A DNA stretch of 64,000 nt, from positions 186,001-250,000 of the forward strand of contig JAFIGX010000024.1 in NCBI GenBank assembly GCA_017849455.1. Direction: 5' to 3'. Below the pieces are notes generated by a model. The model saw nothing but the letters and a program-made list of their open reading frames with translations. It was not told where the DNA came from and did no database searches. The stretch's first letter is position 1; every line of letters starts with the position of its first letter. Positions 7,772-16,684 of the stretch are shown here, one piece after another. Origin of the DNA: Pseudobacter sp. GTDB taxonomy: Bacteria > Bacteroidota > Bacteroidia > Chitinophagales > Chitinophagaceae. Both the position numbers and the translations under genes were made by a program.

Positions 7772-8143
7772 GGGGCCGCCTGGTTTTGACAGCATAGGTC
7801 TTTGAAAGTGTAAGCATGTCGTGCGTTGGATAATTAGCACGTAAATCTGAATATTCAAACTTTAAATGGCAATACTCAGTATGCCATGGCTGCCTAATCA
7901 GTGATTAAGTAGTCATTCGGGCCGCGTTGAGCCGGTTGTTCTGTTACCACGCTCCGCCGCCGACTCAAAAACAAATACAGAATGCTGCATCGGAAGGCTG
8001 TGACCGCTGCAAAAGACTATCCAGCTAAGGATGGAATTGGTTTGTTGGTTCCCTGTTCCTTCCCGACAAATAATAATCGAATAAGCATGTAGAAAGCTTT
8101 TGGAGAATATGTTTGGACAGGGGTTCGACTCCCCTCGGCTCCA
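7772..8143 (+). ncRNA. ssrA: Transfer-messenger RNA (tmRNA)
   Basis: About 372 nt. The 5' end GGGGCCGCCTGGTTTTGACAG pairs through GGGGCCG with CGGCTCC at 8136-8142, forming the tRNA-like acceptor stem. The T arm is AGGGGTTCGACTCCCCT (8120-8136), and the discriminator A is at 8143. The CCA end is not encoded (the genome continues CGG), so it must be added afterwards. With SmpB, tmRNA rescues stalled ribosomes and tags the nascent chain for proteolysis. The mRNA-like part encodes the tag at 7868-7897. A defence island begins immediately after its terminator; ssrA 3' ends are classic integration sites. Confidence 0.97.
7868..7897 (+). other. tmRNA tag reading frame GNTQYAMAA
   Basis: The resume codon GGC at 7868 is followed by codons for G-N-T-Q-Y-A-M-A-A and the stop TAA at 7895-7897. 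The terminal AMAA is a variant of the usual ALAA degron. The first alanine of the mature tag comes from charged tmRNA itself. Confidence 0.88.
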
Positions 8144-8149
8144 CGGATA

Positions 8150-8177
8150 AAAAGCCGCTGATTTTCAGCGGCTTTTT
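8150..8177 (+). terminator. Rho-independent terminator of ssrA
   Basis: AAAAAGCCGCTG and CAGCGGCTTTTT form a perfect hairpin around ATTTT, followed by T residues, seven bases past the tmRNA 3' end. Confidence 0.93.
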
Positions 8178-8212
8178 TGTTGATAGGTGATGAGCAATTG
8201 AACTTTTATCGA

Positions 8213-9148
8213 CTAGGCTGTTGACCTGTCAAGGTGTTTTGGGTTTAATTGTTGATCTTCTATCTCCTGAAGTGCCCTACCGTTAATTATCCTTCCAGGC
8301 TTTCCGGCCCTTGGTATTAAATCCAAGTATAATAGCTGCGGCGGTAGACGGGGCCGGGAATAACGTATTCTTTGTAAAGAAATACTTCTTGTCACCAGGT
8401 TTGAGCGTACCGTTTCCAATGAGTTTTTCCCGGCGATCCTGGTATCCTGGGTGAAGACAGCCCGTTGCCAGAGCGGCTTCCGATCCTTCGAGAACTACAA
8501 TTCCTTCCTCTGCTTGCAACGCATTGGCTTTTAATCCGGACACCGTTAGAGTCAAAGGCAAGGTATTCTTTTCTTTGTTACCTTCGATAATATCGCTAGC
8601 GGACGGAATAGTGTTTCCTGCCAGTGCCTTTGCCACAGGTGTAACTGGCTCGAGAACGCGATGACCCAGAACGCCGAGTAAGAGATTAATGTGTGTGTGA
8701 AATTCTTCCATGGTATCCCTGTCTGAGCGGGGTAAAGATGCGGGCTAAGACTGATTGAAGTTGTCGATCGTATATCTTTTTGCCGAAAAGGCCATTTGAA
8801 TGAGCCTGCCCTCAAGATATCTTGCGTGGGATTTTGTCAGGTTGTCATCCTTGCTTACAAAAAAAACACTTCATTCCAGAAGTCCTTGTTAGTAATGTGA
8901 GCCTGCAATCTTTCATAGGTATTTTCTGATTCCCCAATGTACGCTTTAAGATCATTAGTTTCTTCATCCTGACCGAACAAGAAATAAGAACCAGGCTTTT
9001 TAATCTCTGAGAAATCTACCAGATCCGCAACGTTGATCCTTGGTCAAGAAACTGATTGTATGGTATAATTCGTTATTTCTCCCCATTTAATCCCATTTAC
9101 GCTGTCGTCCTTAAGGTATATTCTGATAGTTTTTCCAAACGTCGACAT
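8213..9148 (-). pseudogene. GIY-YIG nuclease/DUF4357 gene, inactivated
   Basis: Reconstructed on the minus strand from ATG at 9146-9148, the protein starts MSTFGKTIRIYLKDDSVNGI and continues with a GIY-YIG-like core (PGSYFLFGQDEE, KAYIGESENTYERLQAHI, KDFWNE, VSKDDNLTKSHARYLEGRLI). It ends in a DUF4357-like domain (VVLEGSEAAL, RREKLIGNGTLKPG, FPAPSTAAAIILGFNTKGRK). Four lesions break it: TGA at 9044-9046 (codon 35), a one-base loss at the 8-A run 8859-8866, TAG at 8745-8747, and a one-base gain near 8284-8287 after AWKDN. Restoring the last resumes NGRALQEIEDQQLN. It lies 13 bases after hsdR and so was probably the last gene of the restriction operon. Its original role is uncertain; such proteins are often neighbours of restriction systems. 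Confidence 0.85.
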
Positions 9149-9161
9149 AAGATTGGTTTGC

Positions 9162-12100
9162 CTATTTTTCTGTTTCGATAAAATAATTGGCGATCTCTTC
9201 CGCCTGTTTCAAAACGATATCAATAGCGGACGGTTGTTGATCAGGAGGGTAACCGTATTTAGTGAGGGTGCGTTTGACCAGCACCATTAGCCTGGCGCGG
9301 GCGCTTTCCCGTATGGTCCAGTCAATGGTGGCATTGGTCCTGACCTTATCCGCAATTTCCCGGGCGATCAACTTCAGTTTTTCATCGCCTAGTTCGAGCA
9401 CTGCACTTTCATTGATTCCCAAGGCGTCATAAAATGCAATCTCATCTTTTGCCAGGCCGAGTTTTTCTCCCATACCATCAGCAGCATTGACTTCTCTGGC
9501 TATACGAATCAATTCCTGGATGATCTCGCTGGTGCTAAGAAGGTTATTTTGATAGCGGCGAATGGCACCTTCCAGCAATTCAAGCAACTTGCGTCTCTTT
9601 ATCAAGTTGGTCGATTGGCGTATTTCTATTTCGTCATTTAATATTTTCTTCAACAGTTCTATTGCAAGATTTTTGTGTGTCATTCCTTTCACATCATCCA
9701 GGAATTGATCAGATAAAATGCCCAGACCGGATACTTCTGGTTTTTTTAGCCCTGCAGCGTCGAAAATGTCGATGACCTGATCGGAACTCAATGCTGCATC
9801 CACTAATTGTTTGATAGCTGTATCGTGTGTTGAAGTTTGGTTGTCGGTACTGCTGGCTCCGAATTTAATTAACCTGGCCCTGACTGCCTGAAAGAAAGCT
9901 ACGTCATTCCTGATCCCGATGGCTTTCTCATGGGGGATGGAAAGTGCGAAAGCCTGGCTTAACAAACTGACTTCACGAATAAAGCGGGCCTTACCATCTT
10001 TTAAACCGAGTATATGCTCTTCGGCTTGTAACACGATGGACAATTTCTCGCCAGGCGGAACGGAAAAATACCTCCTGTAGTTGAATATAAAGCTATTAAC
10101 GTAGTAGGCCAATGGTTCTTCAATAAGGATAGAATCCTGTGTCCCGGCCTCCTCATTGAAGAATTGCTGCACCACTTCATATTTTTCCATCATCAGGTCA
10201 ACAGCCTTTTCGAGAGTTTCAGTAGGGGTACCCCTTCCTCCGGCGTCGGAGTAAAAGGAAAGGGCTCTCTTTAGGTCCGTTGCAATCCCTAGGTAGTCCA
10301 CCACCAAACCGCCGGGTTTGTCCTTGAAAACCCGGTTTACCCGGGCGATGGCTTGCATCAAATTGTGACCGCGCATGGGTTTGTCAATGTAAAGTGTATG
10401 CAAGGCGGGTGCGTCAAAGCCCGTGAGCCACATGTCGCGAACAATGACGAGTTTTAATGGATCATTGGGGGCCTTCATCCGTTCCGCCAGATCATGCCGT
10501 TGTTGTTTGGTGGTCTTGAACCGGGAGATAACAGGGCCATCATCGCTCGAGGTGGTCATCACCACTTTGATGGCACCCTTTCTCAGGTCGTCGTTATGCC
10601 ATTCGGGATGCAGGGCAATAATCTCGTTGTAAAGGTCGGCCGCAATTCGACGGCTCATTGTTACAATGATCCCTTTCCCTTCGAACGTTTCCTGACGCTG
10701 CCCAAAATGGGTGACAATATCTCGAGCCAATGTTTTCAAGCGTTTGGGATTGCCTACGATGGCTTCCAGTCGGGTCCATTTGGAGCGTTCTTTGTTGGGT
10801 CTGTTTGTTTCCTCTTCCTCTTCAAGGTCTGCGTCGAATTCTTCAATGAGCTTTTTCCCTTCTTCATCAAGATTAACTTTCGCCAGTCGGCTTTCGTAAT
10901 AGATTTTGACCGTTGCACCGTCTTCCACGGCCTGGGCAATGTCATAGATGTCTACATACTGGCCAAAGACCTGGGGTGTATTGATATCCGTACTTTCAAT
11001 GGGCGTACCGGTAAAACCGATATAGGTGGCATTAGGAAGGGCGTCCCGCATATACTTGGCAAAACCGTAGGCGATGCGTTCACCGATCTTTTCCCTTGTC
11101 TCTTTGTCCCTGATGATCTTGACTGAAGCCTCGAATCCATATTGGGTACGATGGGCCTCATCTGCAATAACGACAATGTTATTTCGGGTGGATAAAAGCT
11201 CGTATATCGGTTTGTTATCCTCGGGGAGGAATTTCTGAATCGTGGTAAATACAATGCCTCCGCTGGATACAGCAAGTAGTGTTTTCAGGTGGTCGCGGCT
11301 ATTGGCCTGGATGGGCGCCTGTCTCAGCAATTGTATTGAGCCGGCAAAGGTATCAAACAGTTGGTCGTCCAAGTCGTTGCGATCTGTCAGAACAACGATG
11401 GTCGGGTTTTGCATGGCTGGTGCGGTGATGAGCTTGCCGGCATAAAAGACCATACTCAGGCTTTTGCCAGAGCCTTGGGTATGCCAGACTACACCCCCTT
11501 TTTTGTCACCCTTTTTCCCCGACGCGGTGATAGTAGATGCCACAGCTTTGTTGACTGCGTAATATTGGTGGTAGGCGGCCAGTTTCTTAACAGTCTCTAC
11601 CTGGATAATGCCATTGGCGTCCGCCTTGCTGGTCTTTTCAAATAGGATAAAATTACGCAGCAGATCGAGAAAAAGGGTAGGGACCAGTATGCCCTTCAGC
11701 AGGGTCTCTAGCTGGGGTCTGAACCGGGAGGCTTCTTTTTTGCCGTCTGCCGTTTTCCAGGGCATAAAGCGACTAAAGCCTGCCGAAAGGGTTCCAGCCC
11801 TGCCCTCATGACCATCAGAAATAATGCAGAAAGCATTGTAAGTGTAAAGACCAGGAATTGTGCTCTTATACGTTTGGAGTTGATCGAAGGCTTTTTGCAG
11901 AGTGGCGGTTTCCTTGGAAGCGTTTTTGAGCTCGATGTCAATGAGTGGCAGACCGTTGACGAACAGGACAATATCTGGCCGTTTGTTTTGACCGTTTTCG
12001 ATAATGGTATATTGACTAACGGCGAGAAATTCGTTATTTAAAGCGTCGTTGAAATCAATAAGCGCCACTTCATGGCTTCTTTCAAAGCCATCCTGTTGAT

Positions 12101-12401
12101 ATGGTATTTTGATCTTTTCTACCAGCATTTGATGGAAAGCTTCGTTTCTGGTGATGAGATCAGGAGCGAAGATCTTCAATGCTTTTTGGACAGCCTGTTC
12201 CTGTGCTGCGAGAGGAATGTTTGGATTCAAAATACCAACTGCTTTCCGGAGCCTGCCTGTCAGCACCACTTGCTCAAAGCTTTCCCTCTCCGCTTGTTCG
12301 CCGCCCGGGGCGATAGTTACGCCATGGATATGTTCCCAGCCGAGACTGCGGAGAGTCTCAATGGCGAAGGATTCGATATGGGATTCAGTAGTCAGGGGCA
12401 T
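9162..12401 (-). CDS. hsdR: Type I restriction endonuclease subunit R
   Basis: 1,079 residues, full length for HsdR. The N-terminal nuclease domain has the PD-(D/E)xK pattern: D143 in RPDIVLFV, then E157 and K159 in IELKN. A superfamily 2 helicase/translocase follows, with Walker A GSGKS (310-314), DEAH (414-417), the SAT-like FTGTPIES and the later QAIARVNRVF motif VI. HsdR translocates DNA using ATP and cuts far from the recognition site when that site is unmethylated. No lesion was seen, so the subunit should be active. The ATG at 12399-12401 lies two bases after the MNT-HsdS stop, implying tight translational coupling in the order M, HEPN, MNT-S, R. Confidence 0.96.
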   Translation of the reverse strand: MPLTTESHIESFAIETLRSLGWEHIHGVTIAPGGEQAERESFEQVVLTGRLRKAVGILNPNIPLAAQEQAVQKALKIFAPDLITRNEAFHQMLVEKIKIPYQQDGFERSHEVALIDFNDALNNEFLAVSQYTIIENGQNKRPDIVLFVNGLPLIDIELKNASKETATLQKAFDQLQTYKSTIPGLYTYNAFCIISDGHEGRAGTLSAGFSRFMPWKTADGKKEASRFRPQLETLLKGILVPTLFLDLLRNFILFEKTSKADANGIIQVETVKKLAAYHQYYAVNKAVASTITASGKKGDKKGGVVWHTQGSGKSLSMVFYAGKLITAPAMQNPTIVVLTDRNDLDDQLFDTFAGSIQLLRQAPIQANSRDHLKTLLAVSSGGIVFTTIQKFLPEDNKPIYELLSTRNNIVVIADEAHRTQYGFEASVKIIRDKETREKIGERIAYGFAKYMRDALPNATYIGFTGTPIESTDINTPQVFGQYVDIYDIAQAVEDGATVKIYYESRLAKVNLDEEGKKLIEEFDADLEEEEETNRPNKERSKWTRLEAIVGNPKRLKTLARDIVTHFGQRQETFEGKGIIVTMSRRIAADLYNEIIALHPEWHNDDLRKGAIKVVMTTSSDDGPVISRFKTTKQQRHDLAERMKAPNDPLKLVIVRDMWLTGFDAPALHTLYIDKPMRGHNLMQAIARVNRVFKDKPGGLVVDYLGIATDLKRALSFYSDAGGRGTPTETLEKAVDLMMEKYEVVQQFFNEEAGTQDSILIEEPLAYYVNSFIFNYRRYFSVPPGEKLSIVLQAEEHILGLKDGKARFIREVSLLSQAFALSIPHEKAIGIRNDVAFFQAVRARLIKFGASSTDNQTSTHDTAIKQLVDAALSSDQVIDIFDAAGLKKPEVSGLGILSDQFLDDVKGMTHKNLAIELLKKILNDEIEIRQSTNLIKRRKLLELLEGAIRRYQNNLLSTSEIIQELIRIAREVNAADGMGEKLGLAKDEIAFYDALGINESAVLELGDEKLKLIAREIADKVRTNATIDWTIRESARARLMVLVKRTLTKYGYPPDQQPSAIDIVLKQAEEIANYFIETEK

Positions 12402-12403
12402 TT

Positions 12404-13873
12404 TTATTCTGGCATTTTAACACGGGCTTCACCGGAAATGAGTTTGGGGAGAAGCGTGTCGCGGAGGGCCAAAAGAGACAGAATCTGTTCATTGTTGATG
12501 ATTTCTTTGAGGATCAACGGTTCAAATACGGAATTCATTTTTTCAAGAAGAGTCTTTGGTGGTATATTGATTTTTGCGTCCTCCAGATGATGCCTTTGTA
12601 TATGACCCATAGTAGTAGATTTTGACTCAGCCACTACTTTGAAATAAGCTAGATGATATTTAGTGGCCAAATAATATAACCATTTAGGATATTCTTGAGA
12701 AGAAATCTTAAACAAATGCTGATTTAAAGCACCAACCTTACCTGCCCATAATGCTACTTCCAGACTGCCACTCCAAGAGAATAAAACATCCCCATTATTG
12801 ACAACATAGTCTATTGGAATATTAATATCACAAAAATCGGAGTTTTCTGTATTCCCTTGCTTCATTTCCTTAATTTTTATAACAGGTAAATACTTGTTCC
12901 CATTTGCAGGGAAATTTTGCAGTGCAAGTCCGTTCAAGTATTTGGCTATTTCTGTAAGTTTCTTTTCTTCCCAACAATCTTCTGCCTCTTCCCCAAACCA
13001 CTGCCTGAACAGAACTTCTGCCATGGATTCAAGGGTATTATTTTGGCGACGGAGGAGGTCGATCTTGTCATCAAGATTACTTAATATCTTGGCAATAACT
13101 TCCTGTTGTTCTTTAGACGGTAGCAAAATCTCAATACTCTTGATCTCTTCAAAGTTAATATTAGGTTGTGCGGATTGTCCCGACATATTGTTAATAAAGT
13201 CAATTACTTCTTGCTGTCTAAGAAAGTAATGAACGTATTTAGGGATCGATATTTCTTTGTTTAGCCGTATAATTGCTAGGGCCTGGTTTGTGTTTGCTGG
13301 TAATAAATCTTCGGTTATAATGGCATTTTTGCCAAGAAATATACCCGCCATTGAAAAAAGTATGTCATCTTTTTTTAGCTGAGATCTTTTTAGGAGTTTA
13401 TGAGTTTCGTTGTCTATGTAAACAAACGTGGACTTATCGATCCTGCCATCGTAACTTATTGCTTCAGATTTGATAAAATTAATTCCTTGATCTGTAAAAT
13501 TGCGCCCTATAGTCGTTGGAGTTGTTCCTTTTGTTATGACTTCGAGCAAATCACCTAATCTATATAATCTTTGAGTTGAATAAAACTCCGTTCCTATTCT
13601 GTCTACATGCTCCCTTAACGCCTCTTCCTTGATACTGGCATAGTCCACGAGGTCTACTTCATATCCTATCTTGGACTTGTCGATAGCAGCGCTCATTTTT
13701 AAAATATCATCAACAGTAAGCTCAATCCCCTTTACCGCAATATCTATATCTGAGTCAAGGCGGTAGTTGCCTTTGGCACGGGAACCGAAAATATAAGCTT
13801 TGTCTACCTTCGGCTGTTCTTCCAGGATGTGTGTAATCTTTTCGATGATATTTTCTTCCAGGCCGAATTTCAT
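12404..13873 (-). CDS. hsdS: MNT nucleotidyltransferase-HsdS fusion (type I specificity subunit)
   Basis: 489 residues in two parts. Residues 1-about 95 are a minimal nucleotidyltransferase of the MntA/HI0073 kind: IFGSRAKG (G30-S31), DSDIDIAV giving the DxD pair D42/D44, and EVDLVDY giving the third Asp D74. From about 100 onward it is a normal HsdS: TRD1 (RLGDLLEVITKG...), a first conserved helix (SKEQQEVIAKILSNLDDKIDLLRRQN), TRD2 (WEEKKLTEIAKYLNG...) and a second conserved helix ending TLLPKLISGE. HsdS sets the DNA target of the methyltransferase and restriction complex. The ATG overlaps the stop of the HEPN gene by one base (TAATG). The partner-toxin gene immediately upstream makes a lone domain acquisition unlikely. 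The 12.6-13.7 kb part is AT-richer than its neighbours, as often seen in exchanged recognition domains. No start codon forced by the sequence lies between the two parts. Confidence 0.9.
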   Translation of the reverse strand: MKFGLEENIIEKITHILEEQPKVDKAYIFGSRAKGNYRLDSDIDIAVKGIELTVDDILKMSAAIDKSKIGYEVDLVDYASIKEEALREHVDRIGTEFYSTQRLYRLGDLLEVITKGTTPTTIGRNFTDQGINFIKSEAISYDGRIDKSTFVYIDNETHKLLKRSQLKKDDILFSMAGIFLGKNAIITEDLLPANTNQALAIIRLNKEISIPKYVHYFLRQQEVIDFINNMSGQSAQPNINFEEIKSIEILLPSKEQQEVIAKILSNLDDKIDLLRRQNNTLESMAEVLFRQWFGEEAEDCWEEKKLTEIAKYLNGLALQNFPANGNKYLPVIKIKEMKQGNTENSDFCDINIPIDYVVNNGDVLFSWSGSLEVALWAGKVGALNQHLFKISSQEYPKWLYYLATKYHLAYFKVVAESKSTTMGHIQRHHLEDAKINIPPKTLLEKMNSVFEPLILKEIINNEQILSLLALRDTLLPKLISGEARVKMPE

Positions 13874-14301
13874 TATTCTTTTTCGCGGTTTAGTTTTTCT
13901 AATTGTAATCTGGTTTCCAGTTGAATGAACAAGCCATGAAATCTGACGATGATAATCTCAGCGATGGCATCGGCCATTTGTTCATCATATGCATGGGCCG
14001 TCCGTTTGCGGGCTTCTTTCATTTCATTCCATTGGTCCTCGCCCTGGATATAGCCCTCTTCCAGCGCGAGACTTATAACAATGTTGGGGCCAGGACCTTT
14101 TTCAAACCCTTTTTCTTCTATTAGCAGGTCTTGCAAAGTCTTCCAGCACAACTCATACGTAAACTCGAAGGACTGTATCAAGCCCTGCTGTTCCAGGTCG
14201 GAAAGCGTTATTTTCTTGCTTAACTGTACGGCCTCGGTTAGCCTTGATAAAGCCTTACGATAATTGGAAAAACGTTGTATCCAACGGATGTCTTTTTCCA
14301 T
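13873..14301 (-). CDS. HI0074-family HEPN protein (MNT partner, putative toxin)
   Basis: 142 residues, all-helical by composition, matching nucleotidyltransferase substrate-binding proteins of the HI0074 family. The C-terminal R98-KRTA-H103-A-Y105 is the HEPN RX4HXY motif, the ribonuclease site in HepT-type toxins. In known HEPN-MNT modules the MNT partner adenylylates or binds the HEPN protein and silences it. Here the MNT domain is encoded by the next cistron, fused to HsdS, overlapping by one base. The gene begins 16 bases after the hsdM stop, so it sits inside the type I restriction operon. Whether it is toxic, or only structural, cannot be decided from sequence. Confidence 0.88.
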   Translation of the reverse strand: MEKDIRWIQRFSNYRKALSRLTEAVQLSKKITLSDLEQQGLIQSFEFTYELCWKTLQDLLIEEKGFEKGPGPNIVISLALEEGYIQGEDQWNEMKEARKRTAHAYDEQMADAIAEIIIVRFHGLFIQLETRLQLEKLNREKE

Positions 14302-14317
14302 AAATAAGGTTATTGGG

Positions 14318-15913
14318 TTATTTTTTTGGGATAATAATTCTAGAGAGATTCTCCAGGATGCGTTTGTTCAATTCCGCTTCTTCCGTCATCTGTTTTTCCA
14401 GTTCGGCCTTCAGCGCAATAAATCTTTCCTCAAAATTAAAATCGTCTTCCTCTTCTGCCAGACCAACATATCTGCCCGGTGTGAGTACATAGTTCAATTT
14501 CCTGACTTCGTCGAGGGTTGTCGCCTTACAGAAGCCAGCCACGTCTTCGTACTTGCCTTCCGGATTTCGCCAACGGTGATAGGTCTCGGAAATCTTATTG
14601 ATATCGACTTCGCTCAGTTCTCGATTCTTCCGGTTGATGAGGTGTCCCATATTCCGCGCGTCAACAAAAAGTATCTCGTTTTCGCGTTTGCGATATTTGC
14701 CGTTGGTTTTATTGCGTGATAGAAACCATAGGCAGGCAGGGATTTGGGTGTTTAGAAACAGTTTGGTAGGCAGGTTAACTATACAATCCACCAGTTCGTG
14801 TTCAACCAGCGCCTTGCGGATCTCACCTTCGCCGGACGTATTGGTAGTCAACGAGCCTTTTGAAAGCACAAAGCCAGCCTGACCGCTGGGGGCCAGGTGA
14901 TAAAGGAAGTGCAGTATCCAGGCATAGTTGGCATTCCCAACAGGAGGTGGCAAGGTTTCGCCCAGGACTTTCCAGCGGGTGTCATCCCGAAGCAGTTCAC
15001 CACTCCAGTCACTGTCGTTGAAAGGGGGATTGGCTATAATATAGTCTGCTTTCAAATCTTTATGAGCGTCGTTGAGAAAGGAGCCCTCATTATTCCACCT
15101 GATATTGCTGCTGTCGATGCCACGAATGGCCAGGTTCATTTTCGCCAGCCGCCAGGTGGTCTGGTTGCTTTCCTGGCCAAAGATGGATATCCGGTCCTTC
15201 GGGCCGATGGCGAGTTTTTTAGCATTGTACTTATTGTAATAGTCCTGATGCGCTTCGATGAACTTTTCGCTTTGCACAAACATGCCGCCACTGCCGCAGC
15301 ATGGATCGAAAACGCGGCCTTCGTAAGGTTCCAACATGGCCACAAGCAACTTGACGACACTGCCAGGCGTATAGAACTGGCCGCCTTTTTTCCCCTCAGC
15401 AAGAGCAAATTCCCCAAGAAAGTACTCGAAAACACGGCCAAGAACATCTTTGCTCTGAGCTTCTTTTGTTCCAAGCGTCGCAGATCCAACGAGGTTAATA
15501 AGTCCACCAAGACTGGTCTTGTCCAGCTTTTCCTGTGCGTACACTTTAGGCAGTACCCCCTGTAATGAAGGATTATCTTTCTCTATAGCATCCATGGCGT
15601 CATCTACGTCTTTGCCTATAGTCGGCAACGTCGCTCTGCCCTGGAGCCATTTCCAGCGGGCGGATGGCGGGACATAAAACACTTTTTCAGCGACATATTC
15701 ATTGCGATCTTCCGGATCGGCGCCTTCATTTTTTTGATCAACTAATTTCTTATATTGTTCTTCGAAAGCGTCAGAAATATATTTTAGAAAGATAAGGCCG
15801 AGTACAACATGCTTGTATTCGGCGGCATCCATATTCTTGCGCAGTTTGTCCGCCGCTTTCCAAAGCTTCTTTTCCAGTGCTTCTTCTTGTTCTGTTTTTT
15901 TTATCCTGGCCAT
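14318..15913 (-). CDS. hsdM: Type I restriction-modification DNA methyltransferase subunit M
   Basis: 531 residues. It has the N-terminal HsdM helical domain (about 10-150), then the N6-adenine methyltransferase core with FDPCCGSGGMF (202-212, SAM-binding motif I) and NPPF (295-298, catalytic motif IV). With HsdS it methylates the host recognition site, protecting it from HsdR. The start ATG overlaps the Xre stop by one base (TAATG), so the regulator and methyltransferase are coupled. The C terminus has a charged coiled-coil-like tail (LKAELEKQMTEEAELNKRIL) of the type that packs on HsdS helices. Confidence 0.96.
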   Translation of the reverse strand: MARIKKTEQEEALEKKLWKAADKLRKNMDAAEYKHVVLGLIFLKYISDAFEEQYKKLVDQKNEGADPEDRNEYVAEKVFYVPPSARWKWLQGRATLPTIGKDVDDAMDAIEKDNPSLQGVLPKVYAQEKLDKTSLGGLINLVGSATLGTKEAQSKDVLGRVFEYFLGEFALAEGKKGGQFYTPGSVVKLLVAMLEPYEGRVFDPCCGSGGMFVQSEKFIEAHQDYYNKYNAKKLAIGPKDRISIFGQESNQTTWRLAKMNLAIRGIDSSNIRWNNEGSFLNDAHKDLKADYIIANPPFNDSDWSGELLRDDTRWKVLGETLPPPVGNANYAWILHFLYHLAPSGQAGFVLSKGSLTTNTSGEGEIRKALVEHELVDCIVNLPTKLFLNTQIPACLWFLSRNKTNGKYRKRENEILFVDARNMGHLINRKNRELSEVDINKISETYHRWRNPEGKYEDVAGFCKATTLDEVRKLNYVLTPGRYVGLAEEEDDFNFEERFIALKAELEKQMTEEAELNKRILENLSRIIIPKK

Positions 15914-16209
15914 TATGGGGTATTTCTTTGTTTGAAATTGTTTCTACATTTATCCAGAGCTTCAAGCGCTAAAGGCTCGCTTGCTAGGAGCTGGCTTACT
16001 TTATCTGCAAGCCAGAGGATCAGCAGATCACTGGATGGTACGTCGAAAAAATTAGCAGCTTTTATCAACTGCTCCCTTTTGGGGCTACGATCTCCACGTT
16101 CGATTTTGCTGAGCAGGGCGGTATCCATATCAATTTCTGCGGCTACCTGCCGTAACAAAAGTCCCTTTTGCTCTCTTAATTCTCTCAATGTTTCTCCTAG
16201 TTCTTTCAA
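15913..16209 (-). CDS. Xre-family HTH regulator of the restriction operon
   Basis: 98 residues with one HTH_3 domain at about 4-60: LGETLRELREQKGLLLRQVA, then DMDTALLSKIERGDRSPKRE, a typical helix-turn-helix. The short C-terminal helical tail has no known domain. It is the first gene of the minus-strand operon and overlaps hsdM by one base, the position of a controller protein that delays or limits restriction. Its own promoter must lie in the AT-rich DNA just above 16209; no clear palindromic operator was found there. Confidence 0.9.
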   Translation of the reverse strand: MKELGETLRELREQKGLLLRQVAAEIDMDTALLSKIERGDRSPKREQLIKAANFFDVPSSDLLILWLADKVSQLLASEPLALEALDKCRNNFKQRNTP

Positions 16210-16452
16210 TGTACTTGTTTTGACTAGACTAATATTGGTAAATATAGCAAATTGCCAAATATGCTGGTGCTCAATTGTTTATTTTTATATTAGTGTTTAT
16301 GAACACGAAATTAACTTGGTTCTGGGATATGAGTTAAACTCCGGGAAATACTTATATAATTGACCGTGAAGATTACCTAATATAGCTTCTTTGGCACAGG
16401 GTATTGAAATTTAGTAAATTCTTAAGTTTTTGACTAGCATTAATACTGAAGT

Positions 16453-16488
16453 TAGGTGTTCGATTGAAGTCTCCCCAGTTCCACCCGG
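16453..16488 (+). other. Possible attachment-site remnant (tmRNA/tRNA 3'-like)
   Basis: The stretch has TTAGGTGTTCGATT followed by CTCCCCAGTTCCACCCGG, resembling the T loop and acceptor end of ssrA at 8118-8146 in the same orientation. It shares TTCGA, TCCCC and TCCAC, but there is a 4-base insertion and an acceptor mismatch, and no rest of a tRNA lies upstream. Like ssrA it is followed shortly by a hairpin. This would fit a degenerate att copy at the far side of the restriction island, but no integrase gene is present. Weak evidence. Confidence 0.35.
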
Positions 16489-16507
16489 CGTTATTAACTT
16501 TTTTAAT

Positions 16508-16535
16508 GGGTAGTCATTCTGTGGCTACCCTTTTC
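16508..16535 (+). terminator. Hairpin followed by T run
   Basis: GGGTAGTCA (16508-16516) pairs with TGGCTACCC (16522-16530) around TTCTG, followed by TTTTC. It has the form of a Rho-independent terminator, though no intact gene precedes it on the plus strand. Confidence 0.55.
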
Positions 16536-16684
16536 TATTGGTGGTGTTTGAAGAGCGTTTCATTTTAATTATTTGACTTATATTTAATTACGATTCTTCC
16601 TTTGCATATTTCATGTTGTACAAACTATTTGTTATTGATCAGTTATGTATTTTGTTTTTTAATTATATGGATAAAACCAACCTG

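Noticed and set aside
14897..15565. 222-codon plus-strand frame opposite hsdM
   Set aside because: Antisense to a clear methyltransferase gene, no recognisable motifs or ribosome binding site.
16440..16500. Possible complete tRNA gene
   Set aside because: Only a T-loop and acceptor-like end can be seen; no D arm, anticodon arm or pairing 5' acceptor strand lies upstream.
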